Under the pieces are notes generated by a model, which was given only the letters and a program-made list of their open reading frames with translations, was not told the DNA's origin and searched no databases. A stretch of DNA of 64,000 nucleotides from Hirudinaria manillensis (Eukaryota > Annelida > Clitellata > Hirudinida > Hirudinidae), in the NCBI GenBank assembly GCA_034509925.1, contig CM067528.1:12211001-12275000 (forward strand), read 5' to 3'. The translations under genes and the position numbers were made by a program. Every line of letters starts with the position of its first letter. Within the stretch, counting starts at the first letter, position 1. Positions 1 to 11,450 of this stretch are shown here, one piece after another.

Positions 1-275
1 GCACTGTGTGTGATCCACTAAGATTGTGGATTATATCTTAAAACAAAATTTCAGTTCATCTTAAAAATTGTAAAACATGACATCAGAATAACACTTAACA
101 AATACAATATACTTACAAACATCCTATCGCTATAAGTATCTTGAATGTCAAGTAATAAAGTTAATATTAAACTAATACCTTGTAATAAATTATTATTATT
201 ATTATTTATTATTGTTATTATTATTATTACTATTATTATTATTGATATTATTATTATTATAAACTTTTTATTCAG

Positions 276-1448
276 CTTCTAATCGAGCCACACAGACGAT
301 TGGTCTGTTACTGTCGTCTCTTTGAAGTGTTTGATCCTCTGAAGAGGGAAAAGTCCAACCAACATCAAAGGGAAGTCTTCCTCTTCAATGACGTGCTCCT
401 GGTTGGTTTGATATTTTTATCCACCAATCGATGGATCGCTAGAGGGCACTCCACATCGTGACATTTATACGATATTATTGTTATTATTATTGTTATCGTT
501 TGGGTATTATTATTATTATTATTTATTTTTGTTTATGTTGTGGTGCTATTTTTAAAAGCTTCGTGACGGATCGCTAGAGGGCACTCCATTTTTGTGACAT
601 TTATACATTATATGTTATTGTTATTGTTTGAGTATTAATTTTTGTTTACGTTGTGGTGCTATTTTTAAAGCTTCGTTCTGATTGGTCGACAGGTGACCAA
701 ACAATCAACGAAGAAAAAGAATTCCTATGTTTACAACTACAGGGAATCATTTCCACTTGCAGGGATGACCATCGTACTCTTTGACCTTCCTCGTAAGTCA
801 ATCGGTGCATTGGATGCATCTCAGTCTGGTTTACTGTAAAGCTAAATGTTTAATCGTATTATTATTATAATATAATATAATTATTATCATTGTTATTATT
901 AATATTATTATTATTGTTATTACATTCTAGTAATATTAGTAAATTGGTAATAAATTGACCTGATAAATTCATATGCTAGTTAAGATCATTTTACTAAGTT
1001 TAGTTTTAAATCTGCGTTATATAACAACAACAACAATGACGACGACGAATTAACTCTTGCAACACATGATTGATTGATTGGTTGATTGATTGATTGATTG
1101 ATTGATTTTCATTAATTCATTGATTTTCAAAAAAAAGACTGCAGGCACGGAATACAACTTCTGTCGGGACTCGACAATCTCGTGTTGATCACGTTCTGCG
1201 CAAAAAACGACAACGAACTTAAAAAGTTCGTCGACGACCTCAACGAAGCCATTCTGGAGGTTATAACTGGTCTAACTAATTAATATTAATAATAATAACT
1301 AATATTAACTTAATATAATATCACTTGTTATAACATATTATTTCATATATTTACATAATTAATCAAACTATAATTAAGGTCCTTGCATGTTTGACATGGA
1401 TTACAACTGGTATTACTAATATAATATAGTATAATATCGTTAAGCTGC

Positions 1449-1485
<37 letters not shown>

Positions 1486-3091
1486 AACCGTTCTTATCAG
1501 GTCAATGAAATGGAGACACTCAGGAGGCAAGAGGAGCTCGCCAAGCAGAGCGGTTCGGACCCGACCTTGAACTACGCGTCCGTCGGTTCGTCTCACTACT
1601 CCAGCACCCCTTCCATCCAGTCCCGAGGTTCCGGGGATCAGATACCCCCCTACTTAATGTCCCAGCACCGACCGACCAACCCCGACAGGCCCCCACGCAA
1701 CGACGTGTCATTCGGCCACGACTTTCCCCCCTCGTCCGGTCCCCCGTCTGCCGAGTCGCGTCGGTTCGCCTATTCCCACCTGGCGGCAGGATTCCAGGTC
1801 CCTGGTGTGTTTCCTCAGGGTAGTTCGAGTCTCAATCGACACAGCAAAGATTCGGGCATCGTCGACGTAGACGCTCCTAACAAACACTACAGCACTCCCG
1901 ACGAACTTAGGTATCAAATTGGCATTGTTTGTAGCAATATAATATTGATAATAATAACAATAATACTAATAATTAATAATAATAAAAATAATAGTAATAA
2001 TTGTTAATAATAATAGTAATAATTAATAATAATAATAATAAATATTTACAAGTCGTTCGTTGATTAACGAATTAAAACCCACTTCTTAACTAATTATTCC
2101 TTAAACCCTGAAAACAGGTCCAGACTGCTGCCCTTCCTTCCTTCGGGCGCCGACGTCGTCGTCGGGCAGCAGAAGTTGCTGCAGCATCGCACGCACGGCC
2201 ACTTCAACGCTTACTTTAACGAGTCTCTCTTGGATCCGAGTGGGTTGCCTACTACGGTTTTACGTGGCAGTTTATTTTTATTTTTTTATTGATTTCTTGT
2301 TGGTTTGTTTTTTGGAGGTCAATCAGAAAGACAGAGTTATTGCCTCATTTCTAGGAATTCCTGGTTGATAACATTACACAAATAATATATTATTACTATT
2401 ATATTTATTATTGTTGTTGTTATTATTATTATTATTATTATTGTTATTATTATTATTATTATTATTATTGTTTTTATTGTTATGTTGCAGCAATGCTTTG
2501 CAAATTGATGGGATCCATAACTGCCTGATGGCTGTAATAAACTTGATGTTTATTATTGTTTTTATTATCATCACTCTTGTGATTGTTATCGTTGACGCTG
2601 TTATTAAGACACATTATGCTTCATTAGAACTTATTACAGGGCATTACAATATTATAATGCATTACAATATATTATAATGCATTACAATATTATAATGTAA
2701 ATTAGTATTTGTAAATCCAGGTAACCATAGAAACAGCTCGGGATCCCTGGACAGCGGAGTGGTTGGTGCTTTAAATTCTTTCCAAAACGAGGTCTTCCTT
2801 AACTCGACGCACTCTTCGACTTTGAAGCCGTCGAACGTCAGCGGCAGCACCAACAGCGTCCCCGGCGACAGAAACGCCGTCAACACCCCGTTCCCGGGTC
2901 AGCCCTACGCCCCCCTGCCGTACTCGGTTCATCCTCAGGGTCTCAAAACCGTGGGGTCTCTCGTAGGATCGATGAACCACGGGATCACCTCCTCTGCTTC
3001 TTCCCTCGTTTCATCGTCGTCGTCGTCTTCCTCGTCTTCGAAGTTCAACCTGTTTGCCAGGAAGAACAAGTCGTGCAAGACTGAAGATTAG
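276..3091 (+). CDS. IQSEC: IQSEC/BRAG-family ArfGEF, 3' portion (PH domain and C-terminal tail)
   Basis: IQSEC (Schizo/BRAG) proteins are Sec7-type exchange factors for Arf GTPases at membranes and synapses. Only the end of the gene is here; the Sec7 domain must lie left of the window. Exons read in phase: 276-401, 693-792, 1138-1259, 1501-1910, 2118-2239 and 2721-3091 (stop TAG). The first three give the family PH domain: [15 protein letters not shown], then [11 protein letters not shown], then a [16 protein letters not shown] strand and a C-terminal helix ending in [14 protein letters not shown]. The tail contains the [11 protein letters not shown] signature seen in IQSEC proteins, a run of ten serines and a basic end (KSCKTED). 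The second donor at 402 is GTTGGT, a form reused in several genes here. The 5' end is missing because of the window edge. Family assignment is strong; which IQSEC paralogue cannot be told. Confidence 0.88.
430..675. repeat. Two-copy tandem duplication inside an IQSEC intron
   Basis: A block starting GGATCGCTAGAGGGCACTCC at about 433 recurs at about 568. Both copies continue through a TTATTG-rich part and end in TTGTGGTGCTATTTTTAAA followed by GCTTCGT. The second copy is shorter because its microsatellite part is contracted. It lies wholly between two PH-domain exons, and no coding sequence is seen in it. Confidence 0.75.
1441..1486. repeat. (TTA)n microsatellite
   Basis: A near-perfect TTA/ATT run sits just upstream of the 3' splice site at 1500. 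Similar runs occur at 184-256 and 2400-2475 in the same gene. Read on either strand they create poly-Asn or poly-Leu open frames that are not genes. Confidence 0.9.
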
Positions 3092-3568
3092 TAAAGTCCT
3101 GACCTTTTTAGAGGCTTTCTTTTTTGTCTTATTTTGTTGTATTTTGTCAACAAAACGGAACGAAATGTTTTGTATTTTGTTCGTGTTCAGAACCGACAAG
3201 AAGTCTTTACGTGCCTTTTCGTGTTGATATTATTTTTATTATTGTCGTTATAAAAAATTATTATCTTTCTTCTTATTACGACTGAGATTCTTTCGTGGCT
3301 TCTGCCATTACTTTTAGTAATTACTTAACCTAATTTGGTTAGTAATTACTTAACTAATTACTTTTGTACTTAAACTCTTTTGAGGTTTGTTCCTGTTGCG
3401 ACAGAATCATTTTCGTGACAAGTTTCTAGTTTTAAGGTTGCGTTTGCTAACCACTCACCTGTTCAGTTGTTCTTGTAACTTTTGTGACCTATTAGTCTGT
3501 TGAGAAGAGTTTTTTGTGCATTTTTGCTGATTGAATTCCACGTGTTGCGGATGTTTCTTTTGTAAAGG
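3092..3568 (+). other. IQSEC 3' untranslated region
   Basis: T-rich sequence following the stop codon, with no reading frame of interest. It ends at an AATAAA at 3569. Confidence 0.6.
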
Positions 3569-3574
3569 AATAAA
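3569..3574 (+). other. Polyadenylation signal AATAAA for IQSEC
   Basis: First canonical AATAAA after the IQSEC stop, about 480 bases downstream. The tandem repeat begins immediately after it, so the signal may mark the end of the transcript. Confidence 0.5.
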
Positions 3575-3996
3575 ATTATTATTAATTATTAATTATTTTT
3601 ATTTCTTTGTGAAACAATATATGTATTATTATTAATTATTTTTATTTCTTTGTGAAACAATATATGTATTATTATTAATTATTTTTATTTCTTTGTGAAA
3701 CAATATATGTATTATTATTAATTATTTTTATTTCTTTGTGAAACTGTATTATTATTAATTATTTTTATTTCTTTGTGAAACAATATATGTATTATTATTA
3801 ATTATTAATTATTTTTATTTCTTTGTGAAACAATATATGTATTATTATTAATTATTAATTATTTTTATTTCTTTGTGAAACAATATATGTATTATTATTA
3901 ATTATTAATTATTTTTATATCTTTGTGAAACAATATATGTATTATTATTAATTATTAATTATTTTTATTTCTTTGTGAAACAATATATGTATTATT
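3575..3996. repeat. Minisatellite, nine copies of a 43-51 bp unit
   Basis: Nine copies of a unit containing CTTTGTGAAACAATATATGT, each preceded by ATTATTATTAATTATTTTTA. The first copies are about 43 bp; one (near 3745) has lost AATATATG. The later copies carry an extra AATTATT and are about 51 bp. The change of unit length part-way shows stepwise expansion. It lies between the IQSEC polyadenylation signal and the next gene. Confidence 0.92.
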
Positions 3997-5530
3997 GTGA
4001 AGCATCCTCCCGATGTTTTTGCTTCGATAATTCGGATTTTTCAGGCTACATTTCTAAATATTTTTGGGTTTTTTTATTTGATATTTTAGATTTTTTATTT
4101 TTATTGGTTTTATTGGTTAGTCAGTTTTCTTATGCTCATTAAGTCATATATTTGTATTTTTTTTTTTTAATCTTTTATTTTAATTGGGAAGGTTTGTACT
4201 GCTATCCTCAGTCCTATTTTGTAATGTGTTTCAAAGATTTCCTTTGAATGTTAATGGCTACCTCCACAACACATGATTTTATGGTTGTTGTTGTTGAATT
4301 GTTTCCTTTGAGCTCTTTTTTGTTGTTGTTGTTGGCTCGGAGGACATTTGCAGTCAACTGTTACTCTTTTCTCGTTTCGTGAGTTTCGTGAGCTGCCAAC
4401 TTCGTTGCTATTCGATGTTTTTTTGGATAGCAATACTCCATAATTACTCCGTGGTTACTTTTTAGGTTTTGAAGTTAAACTTTCGTTCCTTAGATTCTTG
4501 TAAATGATTAGTGACCACGTGTTCAGTGCTAAATGCATGGATTTTAGATTTATTTTCATGAACCGTCATCGATGCCGTTGCACGCGACCATTGGAAGTCA
4601 GCTGCAACAAGACTAATTCGATTCTATTTTAGTATTGTAAAATTTGCAATTCTTATTTCAGTTCCAGTGTCAATCATTTTATCTTTTATTTTTGTATTTA
4701 TGTTTTAAACTTCTGGTTTTGTTACCTTTCTAGCGACTTAATTTTTGATTTTTTTACTGCTCAGGTCCAACAAAAGAACTGCGTGTGGAATGTATGATAT
4801 TGTATTGACTTTAGACTACATTTCTCAACTTAATATCTTCCATTTTTCGTGTGAGCGTATGACCATCGTACTTCTGCTTGCGTACGAGCTTAATGTCTGC
4901 CATCTTTCTAGTCGAAAACCGGGCCAGACTTAACGAGCCTGTTCATGAATTTTCATTCACAATCTTTTATTGGTGGCACATTATTAAGGTATTTCTTAAA
5001 TGTTTTGAACGCATCGTGGGATTCGTTCGTCTTCGTACATTTCGAAGCATCCTTGTTTTTTCAGGTTTATTTTTCTTCCAAGCCAATAATAAATATCCGA
5101 CCCGACCTTTCGTTTGCGAAAATATATTTATACCTTCGGCATTTTGTAAAAACCAGCATGAACAATGGGCCATGAGTGACACTTATATCTCAAAATCTAT
5201 CATGGAAACCTGAAGCACATCTACTAATTATCTGCCCAAAGCTCAGAACACTGGATTACAATTGGACCCCACTTAGATACACGTGATACCAAGACACTTC
5301 TCTCAAACTGTGATTGTCATTATTTTGGCAATAAGTTTGATGATAAAAACAAATAAATAAAGCAATGATATAACATTGTTAACAACAATAGCATTTTGTT
5401 AAGGAACAAATCAATAGCAATCCAAATAGACTGAGAAAACATCTTAATATGTATGCATCAGCTCCTATCCAATCCAATCCTAGCAAGCAATAAAGTTATT
5501 ATATACTGAGCCACCAAGAATCACAGGAAG
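3997..5530. other. Intergenic stretch between convergent IQSEC and MAN1 genes
   Basis: AT-rich sequence with short open frames (for example 4878-5213) that resemble no family and have no splice or codon support. It should hold the 3' untranslated region of the minus-strand MAN1 gene towards its right end. I see nothing else in it. Confidence 0.5.
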
Positions 5531-8500
5531 CTACAATCTTCTCCTGTGGGTTGCTGATTTCAGGGTAACCATGGCATCTTCAGAGTCAGCAAAAATCATT
5601 CTGTAGACCAGTGGACTCACATACTTTACAGAGACAACGTGATCTGCAACAGACAAATTCAATAAATTTCAGAATCCTCCTTTCTGCTAACGTGTAAAAT
5701 GTTCCTCATAACGTTTGCTGACATTGTTTCTAAAACCCTATCTTGTAGGATGTAATGCCATGACAACCTAGTCATGCAACGAACAAACAATGTCTAATGC
5801 ATCATTAAATCTTTTATAATTCTGCCTGCCATTGCTTTGTTGAAACATGTTGAAACAAATAAATAATCGTTAGCTGATTAATAAATCATTACCATCAAAG
5901 ACCCATCCGTGCAGAGCTTTGTAGTTTTGGTGGGCAGCAGACTCACTAATGCACTTAATGAATATGACACCCTAAAAGGTAAAAACAACTTGTTAAAACA
6001 ATCTTTGTAAAATTTGAAAATAAAAATCAGCAAATCATTGTTTTTCCACATTAATTCAGAAAAATTTATCAATATCATAACATATCATTTTAGAATTTGA
6101 AAGAATGAACCTCTTCAATCTTATAATCGCAGCCAATGTGCAGTATCCCGTGGTACTGTCCACACTTGTCCAGAATGGCATCTCTAAGATCTTCAGACAT
6201 GTAGTTTCTGAACAGAAATATTTCAATATTTTTCTCAAGCAACTTGTCGCATAACTTCATATTGACTCATATAAAGTTAAAAAAACAGCACTAACTAGTT
6301 ATATAATACATGTATAAATAATTATAAGCTAAACAGCATTAGTACTAACATAAAAAATATCAAAACACAGCAAAACATTCAGCACTAACTAACCCGGGAG
6401 AAGGATTTGGAAGGAGGTTGTAGATTTTTAAACATGAGGACATCAATTTTGAGTCGAATGGTAACAAGTTCAGTCGCTTCATTTCAGGAGTCGAAGAGAA
6501 CTTTGGAGGCTGAGCAGCCATAGGAGTATTTCCACCAGTGGAATCATCAAGGTTTCGTTCTTAAGCAGATAAATCGGGTTTTAGGAATAAATGCCAACAA
6601 TCAATTTATAATTGGTACAAAAAAAGACAAACAAACTCACTTGCTCCAAGCAAATCAATGCTAGTCAACTGCAAAGCAAAGGAAGGAAAAATAATTATCC
6701 TCCTAAATGGAAAAAAATTACCAACGACAATGACGACGACGACAACAACAAACCTCGTTCCACCTCCACACTGCCGTCTCCTCTCCAGCCACGTCCTGGA
6801 TTTCTTGGACGATCCTCGTCTCGTTTTCGGCGAGTTGTTTGACGGCTTCGTTCCAGATGCGAGCTTTCCTCGTCCTATCGGAGAGAGGGATGAGAGCATC
6901 TCTGATGTGAGAAACAGGAAGGTACGGCTTCACTTGAGGATCATTTCGACACTGAGAAGCATGGTTTTGCAACAGACCTGAATTTTCGACGTAACATTGT
7001 AGTAGAACTAATTTCAGGCAATAATCCTTAAAAAAATTAGTTAATTACTAACCAATTATCTCGTTGGCCATTGAATGAATCTCCCTCACTTTTTTGTCAC
7101 TCCTTCTCTTGAGCCAGACGATCATCCAAATGCTACCAATGAGACATACGACGCCTACGACATAATTAACAATTATAAGTTCATTGTTTAAACACATATT
7201 GTAACAGCGTTAGACAACAGAAAATAGAGTGAAACAGAAACAAGTAACATTGTCAACAGAAAATCAAGTTCATAGGTAATTAGGATTAGTTCTTAGGATA
7301 GGTAGTTATTTAGGTTTAAGGATGACAGATATGATTTGTAGCAAGAAAATGTCAAAGAATTGCTTAGATGATATTTAGCTTTTGTTGCATCAGTTGCATG
7401 TTACATTGGCTGCAGTTATCAAAAAAAGCTTGTTTTCTATATGACATCCAGAATAAAAGTCTTGAAAGACTCCATACAAAAGAATTCACAATAGCTTATT
7501 AAGGTAACCTACCCAAGATACAAAGTAATATTTTCAGAGTGACAAGCTTCAGGGCTCTTCTGATTCTGCATATTAAACTCAACATTGGCCTTTCTGATCT
7601 CAGTGAGACTATGCTTTTGATGCTTGAGTTTGAACAAGATTGGCTAACAACTGAAGGCTGAGAATGTTCCTTGCACCTGATGCTACAAGAAAACGGCATT
7701 TGATTTTACATTGATCTATATTTCATAATTATTTCAATTCTTCTTTAATTAATTATTAATAATGGAAGCCTAGCATTTAACAATAAGTTAAGCCTAGTAA
7801 TCAATGCACAACACACAATGACTTAGCAAGTTTTGTTAAGGCAAGCAACAATAATGCCATTTTTTGACTATTTTGAAATTACTCAATTCATCATACTTAG
7901 GCTGAGATCCGATAAAAATTATAAATAAATATTTATAAATAAATAACAAAAATTATAAGTGAAGTGCTATATAATTGAAAACAAGATTAAACCTTATGTT
8001 CCAATCTGGACGATTTTGTATGAGGATGAGAAGATTTTCAACGTTCACTTCATAGCTGCCTGACTGTTGGTTAAAATACAAATATACAATTTAAATATAC
8101 TATACAAATATACAATACAATCAATACAAAATATTGCTGAAAATAATTATTTCTAAGTACACGTGCCACACAAGTACAACTCACCAGACCAACATCTTCG
8201 TACTTTTGTTGCAAGTGGTTAACAATCTCCGTGACCGCAACAAAACCTTCGGGAGATTCTGGTCTCATGATGCCACAAATCACTTCTCCTGTACATCGAA
8301 GCAAGTATCGTTCTTATTATTACAACGTGAAATTAGCTCTTGAACAAACGATATCCAGGCAATAAAATATAAATTTAAAACATATAATTCAAAAATGATT
8401 AATCAGGTTAATCAGTTTAATTAATTAACTCTAATTAGTCTTTATTTCTTAATTAATAAACATTTAAATAATTTAAGCAGACAATTCACCATGTCGTCTT

Positions 8501-10666
8501 GCTAATAAGAGAACCACGTCATCCAAGGCATGCCTTTCCCTTTCATTCAGACAGATCTGCAGAAACAAGAGAATCACAATTAATTAGTACTAACAATTTA
8601 TTAACCACTGAAATATGAAATATTTAACTACTTAAATATTAGAAATATTAGAAATTACATGTGGATTCCAATAATGATTTGAAAAGGACAAAGGAATGCT
8701 TACCTCTTCTCCAGCAAGTGTTACACAGACCAAATCTTTGCCTGCAATGGACAAAAAATGTTTTTTTTTTATTTTATATTAATTTAAAACATTTTAAACA
8801 ATTTAAAACATTACAATAACAATGTTGAATCAATAATGAAAACATCTAACAGTTAATTTCAATATAAAAGGCAAATGCAGCTTAAATATAATCTAATTTA
8901 TTTATAGGTGCATAGAACAAAATATTTATTAAATCAATATATCTATTAATATAATATATTAATATATAAATAATAATATTTCATAAAACTCTAAAAAAAT
9001 TTAAACAAAATTAAGCAGTACTCAAATAAGGGATAAATCCCATTTTGAAAGTTTCTTACCAAAGAAAAAGGATGGAACAAAAATAACAAATAGCATCGAC
9101 TCGAATTCACAATCTAGCTTAGACTGGCACACTTGATTAGGAATGCTACATAAATATTTGATAAAAGGCACCTTCCATGATGCCAAACACATGTAAAAGA
9201 GTTATCATTACAGAAGTGGTAAGAGCAATTTAAAAAAAAGTTAAACATAGGTTGTCTCCTCAGCAGGAATAATTCCTTTCGGGCATCCTTGGTTTCAACG
9301 TCATGTATTTTTTCTTTTCCAATTTGTTGTGGTGTTGTCAATTTTGAAGTCTCCAAAAAGATGAATAAACAAAGTTAAACTTCACGAGCAACTCACCAAT
9401 GAAGGCAGTTGGAGGAGGTGTGACGATGAAGGCGTTGTAGAAGTAAACCAGAGTCACCATGGTGAAAAAGAAGCCAATTCCGAAGAACACGATCCTGGAT
9501 ACGTCGCCCGACTGAATCCACTTCGACGATTTCTTCTGTTCAAATTGCCTGCTCGACCCGACGTTACCTCGACTCCCGAAGTGCTTGAGAGAAGAGTAGG
9601 AGGACGGATTGAATTTCGGAGATCGTTCGTAACTGCTCTCGAGAGGGAATGTCGTGTTGATGGCCTTCGTGCTCATCTCCGTTTCTCCTTCTGAGTCGGA
9701 AAATTCGGCCACGGAACGCTCTCCTTGAGCTCTTGAAACTGGAAATCGATGAAACCCTTCGGATTTCTCGGCAACCTTACTTCCTGCAACAAGAATGTTA
9801 TTTGTTGTTAAACTCCAATGAAATTATAATTTTATGCAATTAACCCCATATAAAACTACCAAATACTGCTAAATAAATGTAGAACCAATTATTGCATGTT
9901 CACTCACACACAATCAGAATGATATTGAAATGTTGATGCTGCTAGAATTCATATTACTGATGTGCAAAGTAATTTGTCTTTTATTAGGCAAATATTTTTT
10001 ATGCACATTTGACAATGAAAAATTAATACATAAAAATTAATTTGGTTTGAGTCAATATTTACAGGAGAACAAAACAAGTTGTCAAAAATGTAAAACCAAA
10101 ATACCTATGAGCTTGTTCAGAAGACCAATAGACCTAGGAGGAATTTGTCTGATATTTGAATCTCCAGATGCCAGCCTTTTATTGAAAAGAGTGTCGCTGA
10201 CAGATGGGTTGTGGTACTTATCTGGTAAATGTGACCTAGAAACCTCTGTGGTAGGTGTTGAGGATAGAAACGCTGATGGTTTCTGCAAACGACTTGGACT
10301 CCTTGGTGGGGATCTCTTCGTAGTACTTCTCCCTTCGTGGTCGCCGTTAACATTGGAAGGACGAGACAGGTTTATAGTACGTCTTCTTAGATGTCGTTCC
10401 ATAACCCCATTTGTATCTTCATTTGCTTCGTCGTCTTCAAGATCATCTGGCTTCCGTTGAAAATAAGCTGTAGAGTGCCTAGCCGATTGCCTACCGGGAG
10501 ATTTCTTTAGCCGGTCACCAGCTTTCAAAGCCATTACTTCTCTTGCTTTTAAGTGATTGAGCTTTTTAATATAAATAGGTCGCGTCTTATCGTTAATTTT
10601 CGAAACGACTTCCCCATATCGTTCTAGTTCGGCACGCAACTCATCGTCTCCCATGTTGTCCGCCAT
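5531..10666 (-). CDS. LEMD3: MAN1 (LEMD3) inner nuclear membrane protein
   Basis: MAN1 is an inner nuclear membrane protein that binds BAF through its LEM domain and R-SMADs through its C-terminal UHM domain. I read 14 exons in phase, giving 735 residues: 10666-10105, 9783-9397, 8741-8704, 8556-8490, 8288-8185, 8063-7993, 7682-7513, 7154-7053, 6977-6754, 6668-6641, 6559-6394, 6207-6111, 5971-5893, 5643-5531. Residues 1-45 are the LEM domain (MGDDELRAELERYGE). A Ser/Arg-rich linker follows. Membrane helices lie at about 285-308 and 461-481. The MSC winged-helix contains KPYLPVSHIRDALIPLSDR and ends AVWRWNE. The final four exons form the UHM (GVIFIKCISESAAHQNYKAL then WVFDG). The UHM separates MAN1 from LEMD2. 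It is shorter than human MAN1 (about 911 residues), mainly in the linker. Start ATG at 10666 opens directly into the LEM domain. Confidence 0.92.
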
Positions 10667-10893
10667 ATTTTCTTTGATATTGCCGCAATAACAAAAATAA
10701 ACTAGGCTAAATAACCATCCGCGCTTTCATTTGAAACGAGAGTGCCAGCATAAATAAATACGATATCTAAATACAAAATCTTAAGTTGTAATGCTCGATT
10801 ATATAAAAATTTAATCATTAAAAATTATTCAAGATTTCATCGGTTTTTGTAATCATTTTGTGATTTTCCGATTTTTTACACAAATCATTTAAG
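10667..10893. promoter_or_regulatory. Short divergent spacer upstream of MAN1
   Basis: 227 bases between the MAN1 start codon (minus strand) and a small plus-strand ORF. If that ORF is real, this is a bidirectional promoter. No TATA box stands out in a usable position. Confidence 0.3.
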
Positions 10894-11052
10894 ATGGGTA
10901 AAATATTGACGTGCTGCCATTACAAATGCGAAAATTTTGGAAAATCCAAGATTTGTGAAACTGCACTAAGCGCATTTTACCAGATTTACAATATTGCATC
11001 AAATCAAGGTGTTATTGCAGATCCACAACCAGTTATAATATCAGATAATTAA
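10894..11052 (+). CDS. Candidate 52-residue microprotein with MGxxxTCC N-terminus
   Basis: An uninterrupted ATG-to-TAA frame encodes 52 residues beginning MGKILTCCHYKCENFG. Gly2 and Thr6 fit the N-myristoylation pattern, and the adjacent Cys7-Cys8 could be palmitoylated, as in many dually acylated membrane proteins. The middle (ETALSAFYQIYNIAS) could be an amphipathic helix. The ATG has a purine at -3 and G at +4. I do not recognise a family, and a frame this short can arise by chance in AT-rich DNA. It lies in the gap between MAN1 and CtIP, which are both on the other strand. It may also be a first exon of a longer gene. Confidence 0.3.
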   Translation: MGKILTCCHYKCENFGKSKICETALSAFYQIYNIASNQGVIADPQPVIISDN

Positions 11053-11409
11053 AAGAGGGTTAATAAACTTTTCAGCTTTCCATGCCTTCGTAAAACCAAA
11101 GTGAATGGTAATAAAACCGAATAAAACTTCAAATCGCGTCTTTAAGACAATTCAGAGCAGGGGTGATGTGAAAATGCTCGACACGTCCCAGGGCAAGTTT
11201 GAATTAGGGTGAAATGCAAATATATTGTAATAATCTTCGGGTGATTAATAGGGGTAAATTGCCTATGGTAGAAAAGCAACTTTGCAGTAGCGCCAACTCT
11301 GGAGCTCAAAATAATAATAAAAATAATGGCAGAGTCAAAGTTCTAACTAGCTTTTACTAAAATAGTTTCAATCATTCATGTTACCATCTGCACCAAAGTC
11401 CAAAAATAG

Positions 11410-11415
11410 TTTATT
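11410..11415 (-). other. Polyadenylation signal AATAAA for CtIP
   Basis: On the minus strand AATAAA lies 36 bases beyond the CtIP stop codon, in the expected position. Confidence 0.6.
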
Positions 11416-11450
11416 TCCAATTTTTAATGAAACTATAATGCTATTTACAA

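Noticed and set aside
1363-1596. Poly-Asn frame on the minus strand (also 2374-2574) and poly-Leu frame at 2411-2677
   Set aside because: Produced by the TTA/AAT microsatellites in IQSEC introns; no splice or homology support.
1911-2007. Apparent C-terminal extension of the IQSEC exon into an Asn-rich tail
   Set aside because: Read-through into the intron after the GT donor at 1911; the next exon restores IQSEC homology.
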